From positions 1 to 57,475 of the forward strand of contig CAKZLU010000025.1 in assembly GCA_937127245.1 (NCBI GenBank): a stretch of 57,475 nucleotides of DNA, read 5' to 3'. Of the stretch, positions 1-9,124 are shown one piece after another (within the stretch, counting starts at the first letter, position 1; the number at the start of each line of letters is the position of its first letter). The translations under genes and the position numbers were made by a program. This DNA is from an uncultured Actinomycetes bacterium. GTDB taxonomy: Bacteria > Actinomycetota > Geothermincolia > Fen-727 > JACVIW01. The notes below the pieces were generated by a model. That model saw only the letters and a program-made list of their open reading frames with translations, was not told where the DNA came from and did not search any database.

Positions 1-323
1 CTTCACCTTAATCTGGGTGTTCGACCACGACACGTAGGATGAGGCTTTCACGCTACCGAATTTCACGTACGATGAGCCTCTTGTCGCGCCGAAAGCGCTT
101 CCATATATCGTCACCGTTGTCCCCACGCGTCCGGAGGTAGGGGAGATTGATGAGATCGTGGGCATCACGCTGAATGTCTTTGAGTTAGAGGTTCCTCCTG
201 GGGTCGTGACCGTTACAGAGACTTTCCCCGAAATCCCTCCGGGCACCTTCACCTTAATCTGGGTGTTCGACCACGACACGTAGGATGAGGCTTTCACGCT
301 ACCGAATTTCACGTACGATGAGC
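1..323. repeat. Exact 77-bp direct repeat (1-77 and 247-323) encoding parts of two TIG domains
   Basis: Positions 1-77 and 247-323 are identical by eye. The 246-bp offset equals 82 codons, one TIG domain. Within the gene this encodes YVKFGSVKASSYVSWSNTQ in both domains, while the flanking parts of the domains differ. This indicates recent domain duplication or gene conversion. Confidence 0.9.
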
Positions 324-2598
324 TCGTCATCTCACAGAAATTGTCGCCATAAATGGTGACCGTTGCTCCCTTCTGACCTGCTGGGGGAGAGATTGAGTTG
401 AATACCGGAGGTTGCATGGTTGATTCTAATATCGTGAAACCGGAAACAAGAGGTTCCGGATTTTGCGTTCCCGTCAGAACGTTTATGTTGCAAACCCCGA
501 AAGATATGTCAGGTGGGATGGTCACGTCGGCGATAGCTCTGGATGAATCAATGACTTGCGTTGAGTTCACCACGACACCCGTGTTTGAAAATACCGCTTT
601 GCTTAATCCGTTCACGAAACTTGTGCCTGATCCGGATATCTCGACCTGGATCCGCGTTCCTCTGAGAGCGGTGGCAGGGCCGCAGAAGGTTATTGACGGG
701 TAATTGGCTGCACCTTTCATGATGACGCCTATATTAACAACGGTCGGAAAAAGTCCACCTTTAGTTCCTGCATCACCGACCGCAAGAATGTTTGCCGCGT
801 CAAGCGCGGTTATGCCCCTGAATACGCATAAACACCAGGTCTGCTCGAAATTCCATGTCGCGCCGGCATCGCTTGTGCTTAAAATGACGCCCTTGCTTGC
901 CGCAAGATAGATTCTGTTCGCGTCAACGGCTGCGATTGACCCGAACCATTCAAAAGTGCCGCTTGGAATCTGGGTCCAGGAAGCCCCACCGTTCGTCGTC
1001 TTGAGGATTACACCATTCTGACCGGCGGCAAAGACAGTTGAAGGTCCTAGAGCCAAAACGGCGTGCAGTTCCGATGTCACCCCGCTTGATTGCGACACCC
1101 ATATGCTTCCGCCGTTTGTCGTTTTCAGTATGGTACCCCCTACGCCTACAGCGTATGCTGTGTTTGAGTCAACGGCGCTTACAGCCATTAAATCTACGCT
1201 CACGCCGCTTACCTGTGAATTCCAGCTTGCGCCCCCGTCGGTTGTTTTAAGTATTGTCCCATTGTATCCAACAACCCACGCGGTGCTCTCGTTTACGGCA
1301 GATATGCCACGCAAAGCCTTGTTCGTTCCGCTCGTCTGGGTACTCCAGCTTGCCCCGCCGTCGGTTGTTTTGATGATTACGCCATCCCAGCCAACCGCCC
1401 AGGCAACCCGCTCACTGAGCGCTGTAACGCATCTTAGCGCCGCGGTAGTGTTGCTTGTTTGCACGCTCCATGTAAGACCGCCGTTTGAAGTCTTAAGCAC
1501 CAGACCATTCACACCGACAGCCCAGGCGCAGGAACTGCTTCCGGCATCCACGCTTGTGAGTATGCTGATAAAGTTTATCAAAAGGTTTAACCAGGTATCC
1601 CCCCCGTTTGTGGTCGAGAAGATAGTCCCGTACTCACCGACAACCGTGGCGCGCTCGGTGTTTGTCGCCTTGACACAGGTAAGGATCTCGGAAGTGCCGC
1701 TCGGTCGGGATATCCAGTTTTCGCCGCCGTCGGTCGTTCTTAGCACAAGGCCGAACCATCCCGCAATCCACGCATTACTTACATCAACCATATCAACACT
1801 TTCAAGGGCGTTGGTTGTTCCGCTCGTTTGGGATATCCAGTTTTCTCCTCCGTTTACCGTCTTTATGATGGTCCCAGAATCGCCAACAGCCCAAACGGTG
1901 TTTCCATCGACGGAATCAACCCCTTGCAGGTTTGTGAATATCCCGGTGGACAGCCTGGTCCAGGAACTCCCCCCGTTTACGGTTTTTAACACTACGCCAC
2001 CGTAGCCGACAGCGTATGCGGCAGAGGAACTGACAGCGATTATGTCCATCAGGTCTGAACTCACGCCGGAAGCCTGAGGAATCCAGTTGATGCCGCCGTT
2101 TGTGGTTTTGAGAATCTTTCCTCCATCTCCAACCGCCCAGGCGGTCGAGGAGTTGACCGCGCAAACTCCCCAGAGGTTTAGAGCGGTCCCGCTTGCCTGC
2201 GCGCTCCATGACCAGCCCCCGTCGGAAGATTTCAGGATTGTTCCAGAGCCGCCCACAGCCCATGCAGTGTTGTCTTTGGACAGGCAAACGTCGTACAGGT
2301 TTTGGGTGGTGGGTGATCTGGAAATCATCCAGTCTGCGGCTCCGTTTTGAGAGAAGAAAATGCTGCCATAGTGCCCGACCGCCACAATGTGTTGCGGGTT
2401 TGAGTTTGAAACGTCTACTCCGGTGATGTGGTTCGCATGAGGAAAAGGCGCCTGCCAGGACCACCTTAAAGAACTATCGGAAGATGCTTTCGCTTTGGAA
2501 ATGTGAGCAGATTTATATGTAGCTAAAGAAAGTGCGCCTGTTAGAGCAAAAATGACCAAAACAGTAAACACCTTTTTAGTTTCCTTTTGGAAAACCAA
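1..2598 (-). CDS. Secreted Ycf48/BNR-type beta-propeller protein with C-terminal IPT/TIG domains (partial, C-terminus off window)
   Basis: The reading frame stays open from the left window edge to a stop just upstream of 2613, so at least 866 residues are encoded. The N-terminus has a hydrophobic stretch (VFTVLVIFALTGALSLA) that looks like a signal peptide. Then come about 13 repeats of roughly 41 residues with the pattern AWAVG..G.ILKTTNGG..W..Q.SGT, typical of Ycf48/BNR-like propellers. An all-beta segment and two IPT/TIG-like domains follow (TVTIYG, YVKFGSVKASSYVSWS). It is likely a secreted or wall-associated binding protein; the ligand is unknown. The start is uncertain. TTG 2598 keeps two lysines ahead of the hydrophobic core. 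GTG 2571 has a better ribosome site (AAGGAA) but no positive N-region. The best SD-ATG (GAGGGG, ATG 2618) is in another frame that stops after 25 codons. Family assignment is firm and function is open. Confidence 0.85.
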   Translation of the reverse strand, partial: MVFQKETKKVFTVLVIFALTGALSLATYKSAHISKAKASSDSSLRWSWQAPFPHANHITGVDVSNSNPQHIVAVGHYGSIFFSQNGAADWMISRSPTTQNLYDVCLSKDNTAWAVGGSGTILKSSDGGWSWSAQASGTALNLWGVCAVNSSTAWAVGDGGKILKTTNGGINWIPQASGVSSDLMDIIAVSSSAAYAVGYGGVVLKTVNGGSSWTRLSTGIFTNLQGVDSVDGNTVWAVGDSGTIIKTVNGGENWISQTSGTTNALESVDMVDVSNAWIAGWFGLVLRTTDGGENWISRPSGTSEILTCVKATNTERATVVGEYGTIFSTTNGGDTWLNLLINFISILTSVDAGSSSCAWAVGVNGLVLKTSNGGLTWSVQTSNTTAALRCVTALSERVAWAVGWDGVIIKTTDGGASWSTQTSGTNKALRGISAVNESTAWVVGYNGTILKTTDGGASWNSQVSGVSVDLMAVSAVDSNTAYAVGVGGTILKTTNGGSIWVSQSSGVTSELHAVLALGPSTVFAAGQNGVILKTTNGGASWTQIPSGTFEWFGSIAAVDANRIYLAASKGVILSTSDAGATWNFEQTWCLCVFRGITALDAANILAVGDAGTKGGLFPTVVNIGVIMKGAANYPSITFCGPATALRGTRIQVEISGSGTSFVNGLSKAVFSNTGVVVNSTQVIDSSRAIADVTIPPDISFGVCNINVLTGTQNPEPLVSGFTILESTMQPPVFNSISPPAGQKGATVTIYGDNFCEMTSSSYVKFGSVKASSYVSWSNTQIKVKVPGGISGKVSVTVTTPGGTSNSKTFSVMPTISSISPTSGRVGTTVTIYGSAFGATRGSSYVKFGSVKASSYVSWSNTQIKVK

Positions 2599-3110
2599 TT
2601 TGAGTCTAATTCTTTCATCAACCCCTCATTACGATTTTTCCCAAATTTTATAAAGTCCGGATTGGGCAAAATTGGGATTTTCGTATCAATAGGTTTTCAA
2701 ACACGGCCCGGCAAAAAATTATAACACCGAATCACCCTCGTTACTGTGGTGGTAGATATGCTGTATTTGTATGAAGGAGAGTTCCCCAAACTCCCAATTC
2801 GATTTACTTCAAGTTTAATTGTGCTTACGTGAATATAAGCGCAGAATGACAGCGAGAAAGCATAAACGGATTTTCTGAAAGGATTCTCATCTTAGCCATG
2901 TACAATTTCAGCCTTTATGCGATAGCTTTCGAAGCGCTCTCCGATCGTATTACCCGAGGACGAGACTGTAAATTGAGCCTAAGGCGAGCGATTAACAGAA
3001 GCAGACCGGTCCGCGATCGCAGACTAAGACTTATTTACTTTCACGACGTTTGGACATCTTCCTGTGTCAAAGTGACAAAGGTGGCCGAAGTCGCAAGTTA
3101 CCTGTGTACC
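2599..3110. other. Intergenic region without a supported gene
   Basis: This stretch lies between two minus-strand genes. It holds the 5' leader of the propeller gene. A perfect TATAAT is read on the minus strand at 2718-2723, but no convincing -35 box sits at the right distance. A short perfect inverted repeat (TGTCA-AAG-TGACA) lies near 3064-3076. No RNA gene or terminator with a T-tract was seen. Confidence 0.5.
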
Positions 3111-4256
3111 TTAACGTGTTTCTACCTTTTCAAACCCGCCAGAAATTTTCCTGCCTACCACTACGAGGTCGAAAGCGAGAGACGGTGCGATTCTTCCCAT
3201 CTCCATAGCTATTTTGTAAAGCCCTGAGTGTTGGGGTCCCGCGAACCTTGCGGTCAGCAGGTCCAGCCTTTCGGGGCGCGGTCTCCACCAGTTGATCAAA
3301 AATTCGAGATATATTCCTGTTTTTTCAATCATTTCAAATCCGTTGGTTTTGAGAAGTGACCTCAATTCCTTCAAGTTAAATTCCTCTAAGTGTTCGTGAT
3401 GTACTGGCATTCGTTCACCTATTGCTTTCGCGAGAAGCCTGTCTCTGTTAGGTGTTGTGAGGATAAGTATTCCGCCCGATTTCAGCACCCTTCCCCATTC
3501 CCGCAGAACCGAAGCTGGATCTGTCATGTGTTCTATTATTTCTCCCGCGTAAAGGACATCGAAATAACCGTTTTCCCAGGGAAGACTCTTGGCGTCAGCC
3601 AACACCCAGTTATATTCCGGTTTTAATATTTTCATCTTGTCCAAAGCGGGAGCGTCGATATCACAGCAGGTTATCTCGAAATCCCAGTTCTCGCCTATAA
3701 GAAAAAACATGCTGTAACCTGACCCAACATCCAGGACGCGGTTTTGCGGCTTTATATACTTTTTAAAAATCCTTGAGAGAGTCCGCATTCTTGCCTGGTG
3801 AAAAAAGAGAAAAAAAGGATGTTCGGCTTCCGGGGACTTGCGGTATGAGTCTTTATGCGTTTCACGCTCGTAGTAATTTTTCAAAAGAGATTCTTCCGTG
3901 ATTCTGAGATTGTAGGGTGAAGTGTAATCAGCTGAGCTTAAAATCATTCTAAAAAGCGGAGTAAGGGCTGCTTTTCCCAGCTTATACGAACGAGGCTTTA
4001 TGCTCCTGCCATCGTTCGTCTTGACGGTAAGGGCGTCCTGGTCGGATGGGGGTATCTTGAGCTCAAGGACATGGTCACCCGAGGGAATATCGATAAAATC
4101 CCATCTCGCGCAAATGTTCTCTGGTTGCAGGTTATCTTCACTTTCTCCAAAAGGAATGATGGTTGCTGAGAATTCATGAGAGTCCTCATCTAAAAAGAAT
4201 CTCACCGATGCCTTTTCTCCGTTTACCCTTATGAAATCATCATCCCTTACGGTCAA
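3111..4256 (-). CDS. Class I SAM-dependent methyltransferase with N-terminal accessory domain
   Basis: The C-terminal two thirds is a class I methyltransferase (Methyltransf_11/23 type). Motif I is VLDVGSGYS at about residues 174-182. The acidic end of strand 2 is CDID, post-I is VLADAKSLPW, the helix motif is GEIIEHMTDP, and GGILILTTPN follows. The first ~110 residues look beta-rich and do not resemble a methyltransferase, perhaps a substrate-recognition part. I place the start at TTG 4256, four bases after the stop of the upstream GT4 gene and with GGGGTGA in front. The frame is open further upstream to an ATG at 4346, which would overlap the previous gene by 86 bases. It is the last gene of a four-gene operon and probably methylates a sugar or glycan built by the GT4s beside it. 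The substrate is inferred only from context. Confidence 0.85.
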   Translation of the reverse strand: MTVRDDDFIRVNGEKASVRFFLDEDSHEFSATIIPFGESEDNLQPENICARWDFIDIPSGDHVLELKIPPSDQDALTVKTNDGRSIKPRSYKLGKAALTPLFRMILSSADYTSPYNLRITEESLLKNYYERETHKDSYRKSPEAEHPFFLFFHQARMRTLSRIFKKYIKPQNRVLDVGSGYSMFFLIGENWDFEITCCDIDAPALDKMKILKPEYNWVLADAKSLPWENGYFDVLYAGEIIEHMTDPASVLREWGRVLKSGGILILTTPNRDRLLAKAIGERMPVHHEHLEEFNLKELRSLLKTNGFEMIEKTGIYLEFLINWWRPRPERLDLLTARFAGPQHSGLYKIAMEMGRIAPSLAFDLVVVGRKISGGFEKVETR

Positions 4257-4260
4257 CCCG

Positions 4261-5328
4261 TCACCCCATTGCCATTTCGATGATTTGCTTAAGCCTCGCC
4301 TTTGTTTTTTCGCGCGAGAAAAACTCAAGCCTCTCTTTCTCCGCATTTATTATTTTTTCCCGCAGGTCCCGGCGTTCCCTTATGAGCTCTATCATATCGC
4401 CTATCATCGGAAAAGCTTTTTCCCGGAAAAGGATGCCCGATCCTCCCAGTGTTTCTTCCACCGCCGTTGAGGAATAAGCGAGTATCGGAATGCCAAAAGC
4501 CATGCACTCGACGAGAGGCACGCAAAATCCCTCATGCTCGCTCATTGATAAAAAAAGGTCGCTTGACGCATACAGCGAGGCGAGTTTTTCGTCGGAAATC
4601 CGCCCTGTCAGGTGAACCGCATCCGAAATATCGAGGATGTCCTCGAGCCATCTAAGCTCCTCATCATATCTCTCAAGCCAGGAGGCGCCGACCACCACCA
4701 GTGAGGAACGAGGGTTCACGCATGTTTTGTAATAATAAAAGGCTTTCATAAGGTCCTCAATTTTCTTATTGGGCACAATTCGCCCAACGAAAATAATCCT
4801 GTAAGTCCCATCTTTTTGTTCTTCCCCGATCCCGCCTGCCTTCTCCAAGAGTCGATGATAGTTCACGAAAATAGGCAGGACAAAAGTCTTCTCTGGTTCA
4901 AATCCGAACTCAATCAGCTCGTTTTTATTAAACTCGGAGTCGCCCACGGCAATGTCGCATGCCATCAAATCCTTGATTGTTTCCCTGCCCAGCCTGAGCA
5001 GTCCGGCAACCCCGGTGTCGTATGCCTCAAAGAACTCCGGCGGCGTAATGTTGTGATAGATGAGGATTTTTCTGTTTTTCGAACTAAGAAAAAGACGGAT
5101 GTTGGGTGTGTAAATTGAGTAATGATAGATAAGGACATCTTCCTTGTTTTGCATATACTCTTGATAACTTTTGTCGGGGAAAGCCACGCTTTTGCCGAAC
5201 TCATCCATCGTGCCTGCGAAAACCCTCGATTCATGGTTCCATTCCTCCAGGGTTGTGTGTATCTGGAGAACATGATTGCTGACAGCGTCCCCGTATTCCA
5301 TTCTCGCGCATATCTGATGTATTCTCAT
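4261..5328 (-). CDS. GT4-family glycosyltransferase
   Basis: This is a 355-residue retaining GT-B glycosyltransferase. The N-terminal half (MRIHQICARMEYGDAVSNH) matches the acceptor domain of bacterial polysaccharide GT4s. The C-terminal half has IIFVGRIVPNKKIEDLMKAF (donor phosphate binding) and the E-x7-E signature in EGFCVPLVECMAFG. Length is normal for the family. The ATG overlaps the stop of the upstream GT4 by four bases (ATGA), which indicates translational coupling. It presumably transfers a nucleotide-sugar to a lipid-linked glycan on the cytoplasmic face. Neither donor nor linkage can be read from the sequence. Confidence 0.92.
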   Translation of the reverse strand: MRIHQICARMEYGDAVSNHVLQIHTTLEEWNHESRVFAGTMDEFGKSVAFPDKSYQEYMQNKEDVLIYHYSIYTPNIRLFLSSKNRKILIYHNITPPEFFEAYDTGVAGLLRLGRETIKDLMACDIAVGDSEFNKNELIEFGFEPEKTFVLPIFVNYHRLLEKAGGIGEEQKDGTYRIIFVGRIVPNKKIEDLMKAFYYYKTCVNPRSSLVVVGASWLERYDEELRWLEDILDISDAVHLTGRISDEKLASLYASSDLFLSMSEHEGFCVPLVECMAFGIPILAYSSTAVEETLGGSGILFREKAFPMIGDMIELIRERRDLREKIINAEKERLEFFSREKTKARLKQIIEMAMG

Positions 5329-6515
5329 CGAACCCCCAGAGCTTCTTTGAAACGAGCCATCACGGAATCCCAGTTATACTTGGCAAGGACGTAGTTTCGC
5401 CCAGCTTCGCCGAGCGCGCGGGCAAGGGCGCGATTGCTCAAGAGTATTTTTAAAGCTTCCGCGAACTCGCCGTAACCTTCGAAGGTTATGCCGCCGCCGC
5501 TCCTTTTAACATGCTCGCGGGTAACAGGGCACCCGGCGTTTACCATTGCCGGTTTTCCGCACAGCCAGGACTCGAGCAGTACAATGGAAAGGCTTTCGTT
5601 AATGGAAGGTTGACAAAACAGGTAAGAAGCCGCGTAGCAATCCCACTTCTCCTTTTCATTTACCATTTCAAGGTCGAATATTGCGTCGAGACAATCATGG
5701 GGTATATCAACTTTTCCAGAACCTATCAGCACAAGGGAGAGACTTCCTTTGTTTTCCTGCAGGAATCGCCTGAAGTATCTAATAAGCAGCGGGGTTTGCT
5801 TTCCTTCTTCCCGCCTGCCCGCGTAAAGGACGAAATCGCCTCTGATGGGATAGCGGTTGAAGAAAGCGGCCGAATCCCTTTTCGGCCTATTAAATCCCAA
5901 ACCTACCACCATGCCTTTTACGCCCGGACCGAGAATTTTTTTTGCCAGGGACATCTCGGCGTGACTGTTGAAAAGAATTCCGCGCACGGAAAAAAGGGTT
6001 TTCTTGACGGAGGACATGTATGCGTAAGGCTCATCGTGAAGGCAGGGAATGATGTATGATTTTTGCGGAAAAATGCGTGCCGCCGCGTGTGTAGTTCCAA
6101 AAAGATAAGGAAGCAAGATTATGTGCGTAAACGCGCCTCCCTCCCGTTTGAGATAATTGATTAGGTCGGGGCTTGAAACGACGGAGGAAAGCCAGCGCTC
6201 CTCGTCTTTCTCGGGCAGGACCTCTCCATTGGCGATTCTCCATCCCAGTCTGGCCACCCGGGGATCGGTGATTTTTGTTTCCGCTTTGAAGCGTATGACC
6301 TCAACCGAGTTTAGAATTTCACGCCCCTGCGGATAATGGTTCTGCCAAGTGTGATGATCGCGCGCGCAGGTTGTTAACACTGTTGCCCGTGTGCCTCTGC
6401 GCGCAAGCTCTTCGGCAAAGCGGCGCGCGAGTTCCTCCGCGCCGCCTACCACTTCCCTCCCGTAGCGAGGAACGACGAACAGTGGGCGGAACTCAGAAGA
6501 ACTATGGCGGCTCAA
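5325..6515 (-). CDS. GT4-family glycosyltransferase
   Basis: This is a 396-residue GT-B enzyme. The N-terminus has VVGGAEELARRFAEELARRG, the usual Gly-rich loop and first helix of GT4. The donor domain has VLYAGRREEGKQTPLLIRYF and an E-x7-E motif in NESLSIVLLESWLCGKP. The start is TTG 6515, directly after the TAG of the upstream gene, with GGAGGAG overlapping that stop. The gene sits inside the minus-strand operon and overlaps the next GT4 by four bases. It is likely a sugar-adding step of the same glycan as its neighbours. Donor and acceptor are unknown. Confidence 0.92.
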   Translation of the reverse strand: MSRHSSSEFRPLFVVPRYGREVVGGAEELARRFAEELARRGTRATVLTTCARDHHTWQNHYPQGREILNSVEVIRFKAETKITDPRVARLGWRIANGEVLPEKDEERWLSSVVSSPDLINYLKREGGAFTHIILLPYLFGTTHAAARIFPQKSYIIPCLHDEPYAYMSSVKKTLFSVRGILFNSHAEMSLAKKILGPGVKGMVVGLGFNRPKRDSAAFFNRYPIRGDFVLYAGRREEGKQTPLLIRYFRRFLQENKGSLSLVLIGSGKVDIPHDCLDAIFDLEMVNEKEKWDCYAASYLFCQPSINESLSIVLLESWLCGKPAMVNAGCPVTREHVKRSGGGITFEGYGEFAEALKILLSNRALARALGEAGRNYVLAKYNWDSVMARFKEALGVR

Positions 6516-7493
6516 CTACTCCTCCACGACTTTTTGGGCTGATGCCACAAAACCTTTGGCCTTTCCTTCGTTTTCGGCTGACGTAACCTTGACGTTTGTA
6601 AACCCGACATTTTCGAGCGCGGAGCAGACAACTCCTTTCGAACACCAGGGAGACAGCGGTGAGCCGCTGGCAAAAGACCTCACGAGAATCGCGATCGAGC
6701 CGCCGGGTTTGAGAGCGAGATACGACCCGCGCAGAACTCTCAAAAGCCGCTCGGGGCGTAGCCAGAAAGAGAGCTCAGTAACCAATATCGATTCGATGGT
6801 GTTCTCGCTTATCCTCTCAAGGAATACCGTGGGAGCCTCTTCGAACTTCTTGTATTTCGGTCCATCAATGTTCCATGAGTCGCACGCCGAAACTCTCACG
6901 GTTCCAATACCTTCCGCCTGGAGTCTTTCCGCAAGTGACCGGGGGCAGGCGCCGAGGATGAAAATGGTAGCCGAGCCCTTGAATGAACTTACGCAGTGCT
7001 CGTACAAAAACACCGACTCATCAGGGTCAGTCATGGATTCTGAAAGAGAACACAGGTCTTCCTCGTCCGCTTTTTCCTGCGCTCTCCTGGCGAGCGCCTC
7101 TTTTCTTATCGCGCTCAAAGCGCTTGCCACGTGCCTGTTAAAAATTGACTGCTTCCGAATTATGGGACCGACCGCAATCCTTGCCCAGAATCTGAATATT
7201 CGTTTCAGAAAAACGACCACCGGCGCGAGCAATTTTTTCTGCGTGGCGATCGGATAAGCGGGTGTCACTTCCCAACTTGAGAGGGCTTGTTCCGTGGAGT
7301 AATGAAGAGTCTCTAAAGATGAGGGCGACCCTGGAGCTTCACCCGGTTTTGGTTGGGTTTCGAGCATCGCCTCCACCTGGTCGTTATACAAACCGGATGA
7401 GCGTCTTTCTTCAACCCTTCTTTTAATTTCAGCGGAAAGCCACTCAGGGTCTATGCCGCTTCCTTCGAAAATGAATCTTTTATCCAGGGACAA
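6516..7493 (-). CDS. Module protein with divergent methyltransferase-like C-terminal domain
   Basis: About 325 residues. The central part (roughly 7098-7244) carries KKLLAPVVVFLKRIFRF...GPIIRKQSIFN, a diverged copy of the WY-[VL]-[ND]-P module found in three other proteins here (9125-9604, 20301-21620, 23570-24844). The C-terminal half resembles a class I methyltransferase, with ALKPGGSIAILVRSF near the end. Motif I is degenerate, however (IFILGACPRSLAE in place of D-x-G-x-G), and the EH of the active-site loop is replaced (TELSFWL), so catalysis is doubtful. I prefer TTG 7493 because a strong GGAGGTG lies five bases upstream; the frame also permits GTG 7517. It is the first gene of the minus-strand operon and is followed immediately by a GT4. 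Confidence 0.75.
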   Translation of the reverse strand: MSLDKRFIFEGSGIDPEWLSAEIKRRVEERRSSGLYNDQVEAMLETQPKPGEAPGSPSSLETLHYSTEQALSSWEVTPAYPIATQKKLLAPVVVFLKRIFRFWARIAVGPIIRKQSIFNRHVASALSAIRKEALARRAQEKADEEDLCSLSESMTDPDESVFLYEHCVSSFKGSATIFILGACPRSLAERLQAEGIGTVRVSACDSWNIDGPKYKKFEEAPTVFLERISENTIESILVTELSFWLRPERLLRVLRGSYLALKPGGSIAILVRSFASGSPLSPWCSKGVVCSALENVGFTNVKVTSAENEGKAKGFVASAQKVVEE

Positions 7494-7544
7494 ATGGCAC
7501 CTCCGGGGATGGCTCACGCGAATATCAAGGGACGTAGTATGAGG

Positions 7545-7553
7545 ATTATATCA
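7545..7553 (-). promoter_or_regulatory. Candidate extended -10 promoter of the minus-strand operon
   Basis: Read on the minus strand this is TGATATAAT, an extended -10 with a perfect TATAAT, about 50 bases before the preferred start at 7493. No good -35 is present, which fits an extended -10 promoter. The call comes from sequence pattern only. Confidence 0.45.
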
Positions 7554-7888
7554 CGGCGAAAGCTCAATCTGTTGACGCTTCAGACAGCACTTTAATTCCT
7601 GAGATCTTGAGTTTAGCGTGCGCGGTCTTATTGGGCATCGCAGGAGCGCACGTTCGGTAAATCGGTAGTTCAATCCGCTTGAAGGAAATAAATTTCGCCG
7701 GTTGAAACTCTAAATCAGAAGTATTTAAACCGTATATAAGAAGAAAAACCGGTTGAACGCGAAGTTTTTGTGGAACTTGGAGGATATGAGCGTGTGCTAA
7801 ACTTGCCTGGAAACCAGCAGGGCGAAAGAGAATGTCCGCAAGATATTTGAGGAAAAAGACGCTTAATGGTTGATGGGGGGCAATACGG
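7554..7888. other. Divergent intergenic region
   Basis: This stretch separates the leftward operon from the long rightward glycan block, so it should hold the promoters of both. CCGGTTGAA occurs twice (near 7699 and 7750). On the plus strand TTGAAA at 7702-7707 is followed after 16 bases by TTTAAA, a weak -35/-10 pair. No small gene is supported. Confidence 0.4.
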
Positions 7889-9124
7889 TTGAAGTGTCTT
7901 CACATAATTCACCGATACTGGCCGGCTCTCGGCGGCTCGGAAAAATATTTCACCGAGATAAGCGAGAGGCTTCATGCGGATGGCAACAAGGTTGTCGTAT
8001 ATACGACAGACGCAATAGATATCCAGCATTTTTGGCTCAAGGATAAGGAAAGGATAAACAAGCCTTATGAGATGAAAAACGGGGTTGAGATAAGGCGTTT
8101 CAAAGTAAGAAAAATTCCCAAACACCCAATAGCCCAGAAATTCTTATCAAAAATTCCCGGAACCGTGACAAAATCCCTTCTGTCTTTTCCTTCTCCGCTG
8201 GTGCCAGGGATGTTGCTCGAGATTCAGAGAGCGCAAAAATTCGACATAGTGCATGCCACCGCGCTTCCTTACGATTCTATACTTTACGTTGCTTACGCTA
8301 TCGCGAAAAGGCAGAATATCCCCCTTATATACTCCCCGTTCATCCATCTCGGCGAGGAAGAGAATGATGAGGTCAGAAAAAACTATACCCGCAAGCATCA
8401 ACTCAAGCTTTTAAGCAGGGCGGACAAAGTGATTGTTCAGACCCCAATCGAAAGAGATTTTCTTCTCGGAGCCGGTTTCAGCGCTGAGAAAATATTGTTG
8501 CTCGGCATGGGCATAAACCCTTCAGAGTTGGAAGGCGGTAAAGCCAAGAGATTCAGGGAAAAATACGGAATTGCTGGACCAATCGTTTGCTACATCGGTC
8601 CGAAAACTTACGATAAGGGAACTTTCCACCTGGTGAATGCGATGAGTAAGTTGTGGGACGCTGGTGATCCTTCGACTTTAATTCTCGCCGGAGCCGAGAT
8701 CGAGGACTTCAAAAATTTCTTTTCAAAGTTGGGAAATGAAATTCGTTCCAAGTGCCTTCTGCTCGATTACGTTACGGATGATGATAAACGGGACCTCCTT
8801 GACGTAGCGAGCGTTCTGGTTCTTCCATCAAGGTCTGATTCTTTCGGTATAGTGCTTCTGGAGTCATGGTTTTACGCAAAACCAGTCATTGGGGCAAGGG
8901 CGGGAGGCATCCCCGGTGTTATCAGGGACGGTGTTGATGGCATACTTGTGCCTTTCGGGGATGAGAAAGAACTGGCGGTTGCCATAAGGAAGACTCTGGT
9001 GGACCGTGCGTTTGCGAGAAAACTCGGACTTGCGGGTAGAGAGAAGGTGCTTCAGGAATTCACCTGGGATATGAAATACAAAATTGTGAAATCTCTATAC
9101 GAGGAAGTATGCGGGGTGAGTTGA
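7889..9124 (+). CDS. GT4-family glycosyltransferase
   Basis: This is a 411-residue GT-B enzyme. Its N-terminal acceptor domain has HRYWPALGGSEKYFTEISER, the classic GT4 Gly-rich loop. The donor domain has IVCYIGPKTYDKGTFHLVNA and the catalytic region SRSDSFGIVLLESWFYAKP, where the first Glu of E-x7-E is Asp-Ser. The start is TTG 7889 with GGGGGG nine bases before it. It is the first gene of the rightward block, and its TGA lies immediately before the start of the next gene. It is likely a cytoplasmic sugar-transfer step in glycan assembly, substrate unknown. Confidence 0.92.
   Translation: MKCLHIIHRYWPALGGSEKYFTEISERLHADGNKVVVYTTDAIDIQHFWLKDKERINKPYEMKNGVEIRRFKVRKIPKHPIAQKFLSKIPGTVTKSLLSFPSPLVPGMLLEIQRAQKFDIVHATALPYDSILYVAYAIAKRQNIPLIYSPFIHLGEEENDEVRKNYTRKHQLKLLSRADKVIVQTPIERDFLLGAGFSAEKILLLGMGINPSELEGGKAKRFREKYGIAGPIVCYIGPKTYDKGTFHLVNAMSKLWDAGDPSTLILAGAEIEDFKNFFSKLGNEIRSKCLLLDYVTDDDKRDLLDVASVLVLPSRSDSFGIVLLESWFYAKPVIGARAGGIPGVIRDGVDGILVPFGDEKELAVAIRKTLVDRAFARKLGLAGREKVLQEFTWDMKYKIVKSLYEEVCGVS

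Noticed and set aside
1103-2005. Plus-strand 300-codon open frame opposite the propeller gene
   Set aside because: It is the antisense shadow of the propeller repeats; its periodic PPSVV pattern mirrors the repeat on the minus strand.
1916-2464. Minus-strand Arg-rich frame of 182 codons
   Set aside because: It is out of frame within the propeller gene, with composition typical of a shadow frame.
2898-3227. Plus-strand open frame of 109 codons
   Set aside because: It overlaps the 3' end of the methyltransferase gene on the other strand, has no ribosome site and shows no protein-family features.
7733-7738. TATATA as a -10 box for the rightward block
   Set aside because: The only TTGAAA upstream is 25 bases away, too far for a sigma70 promoter.
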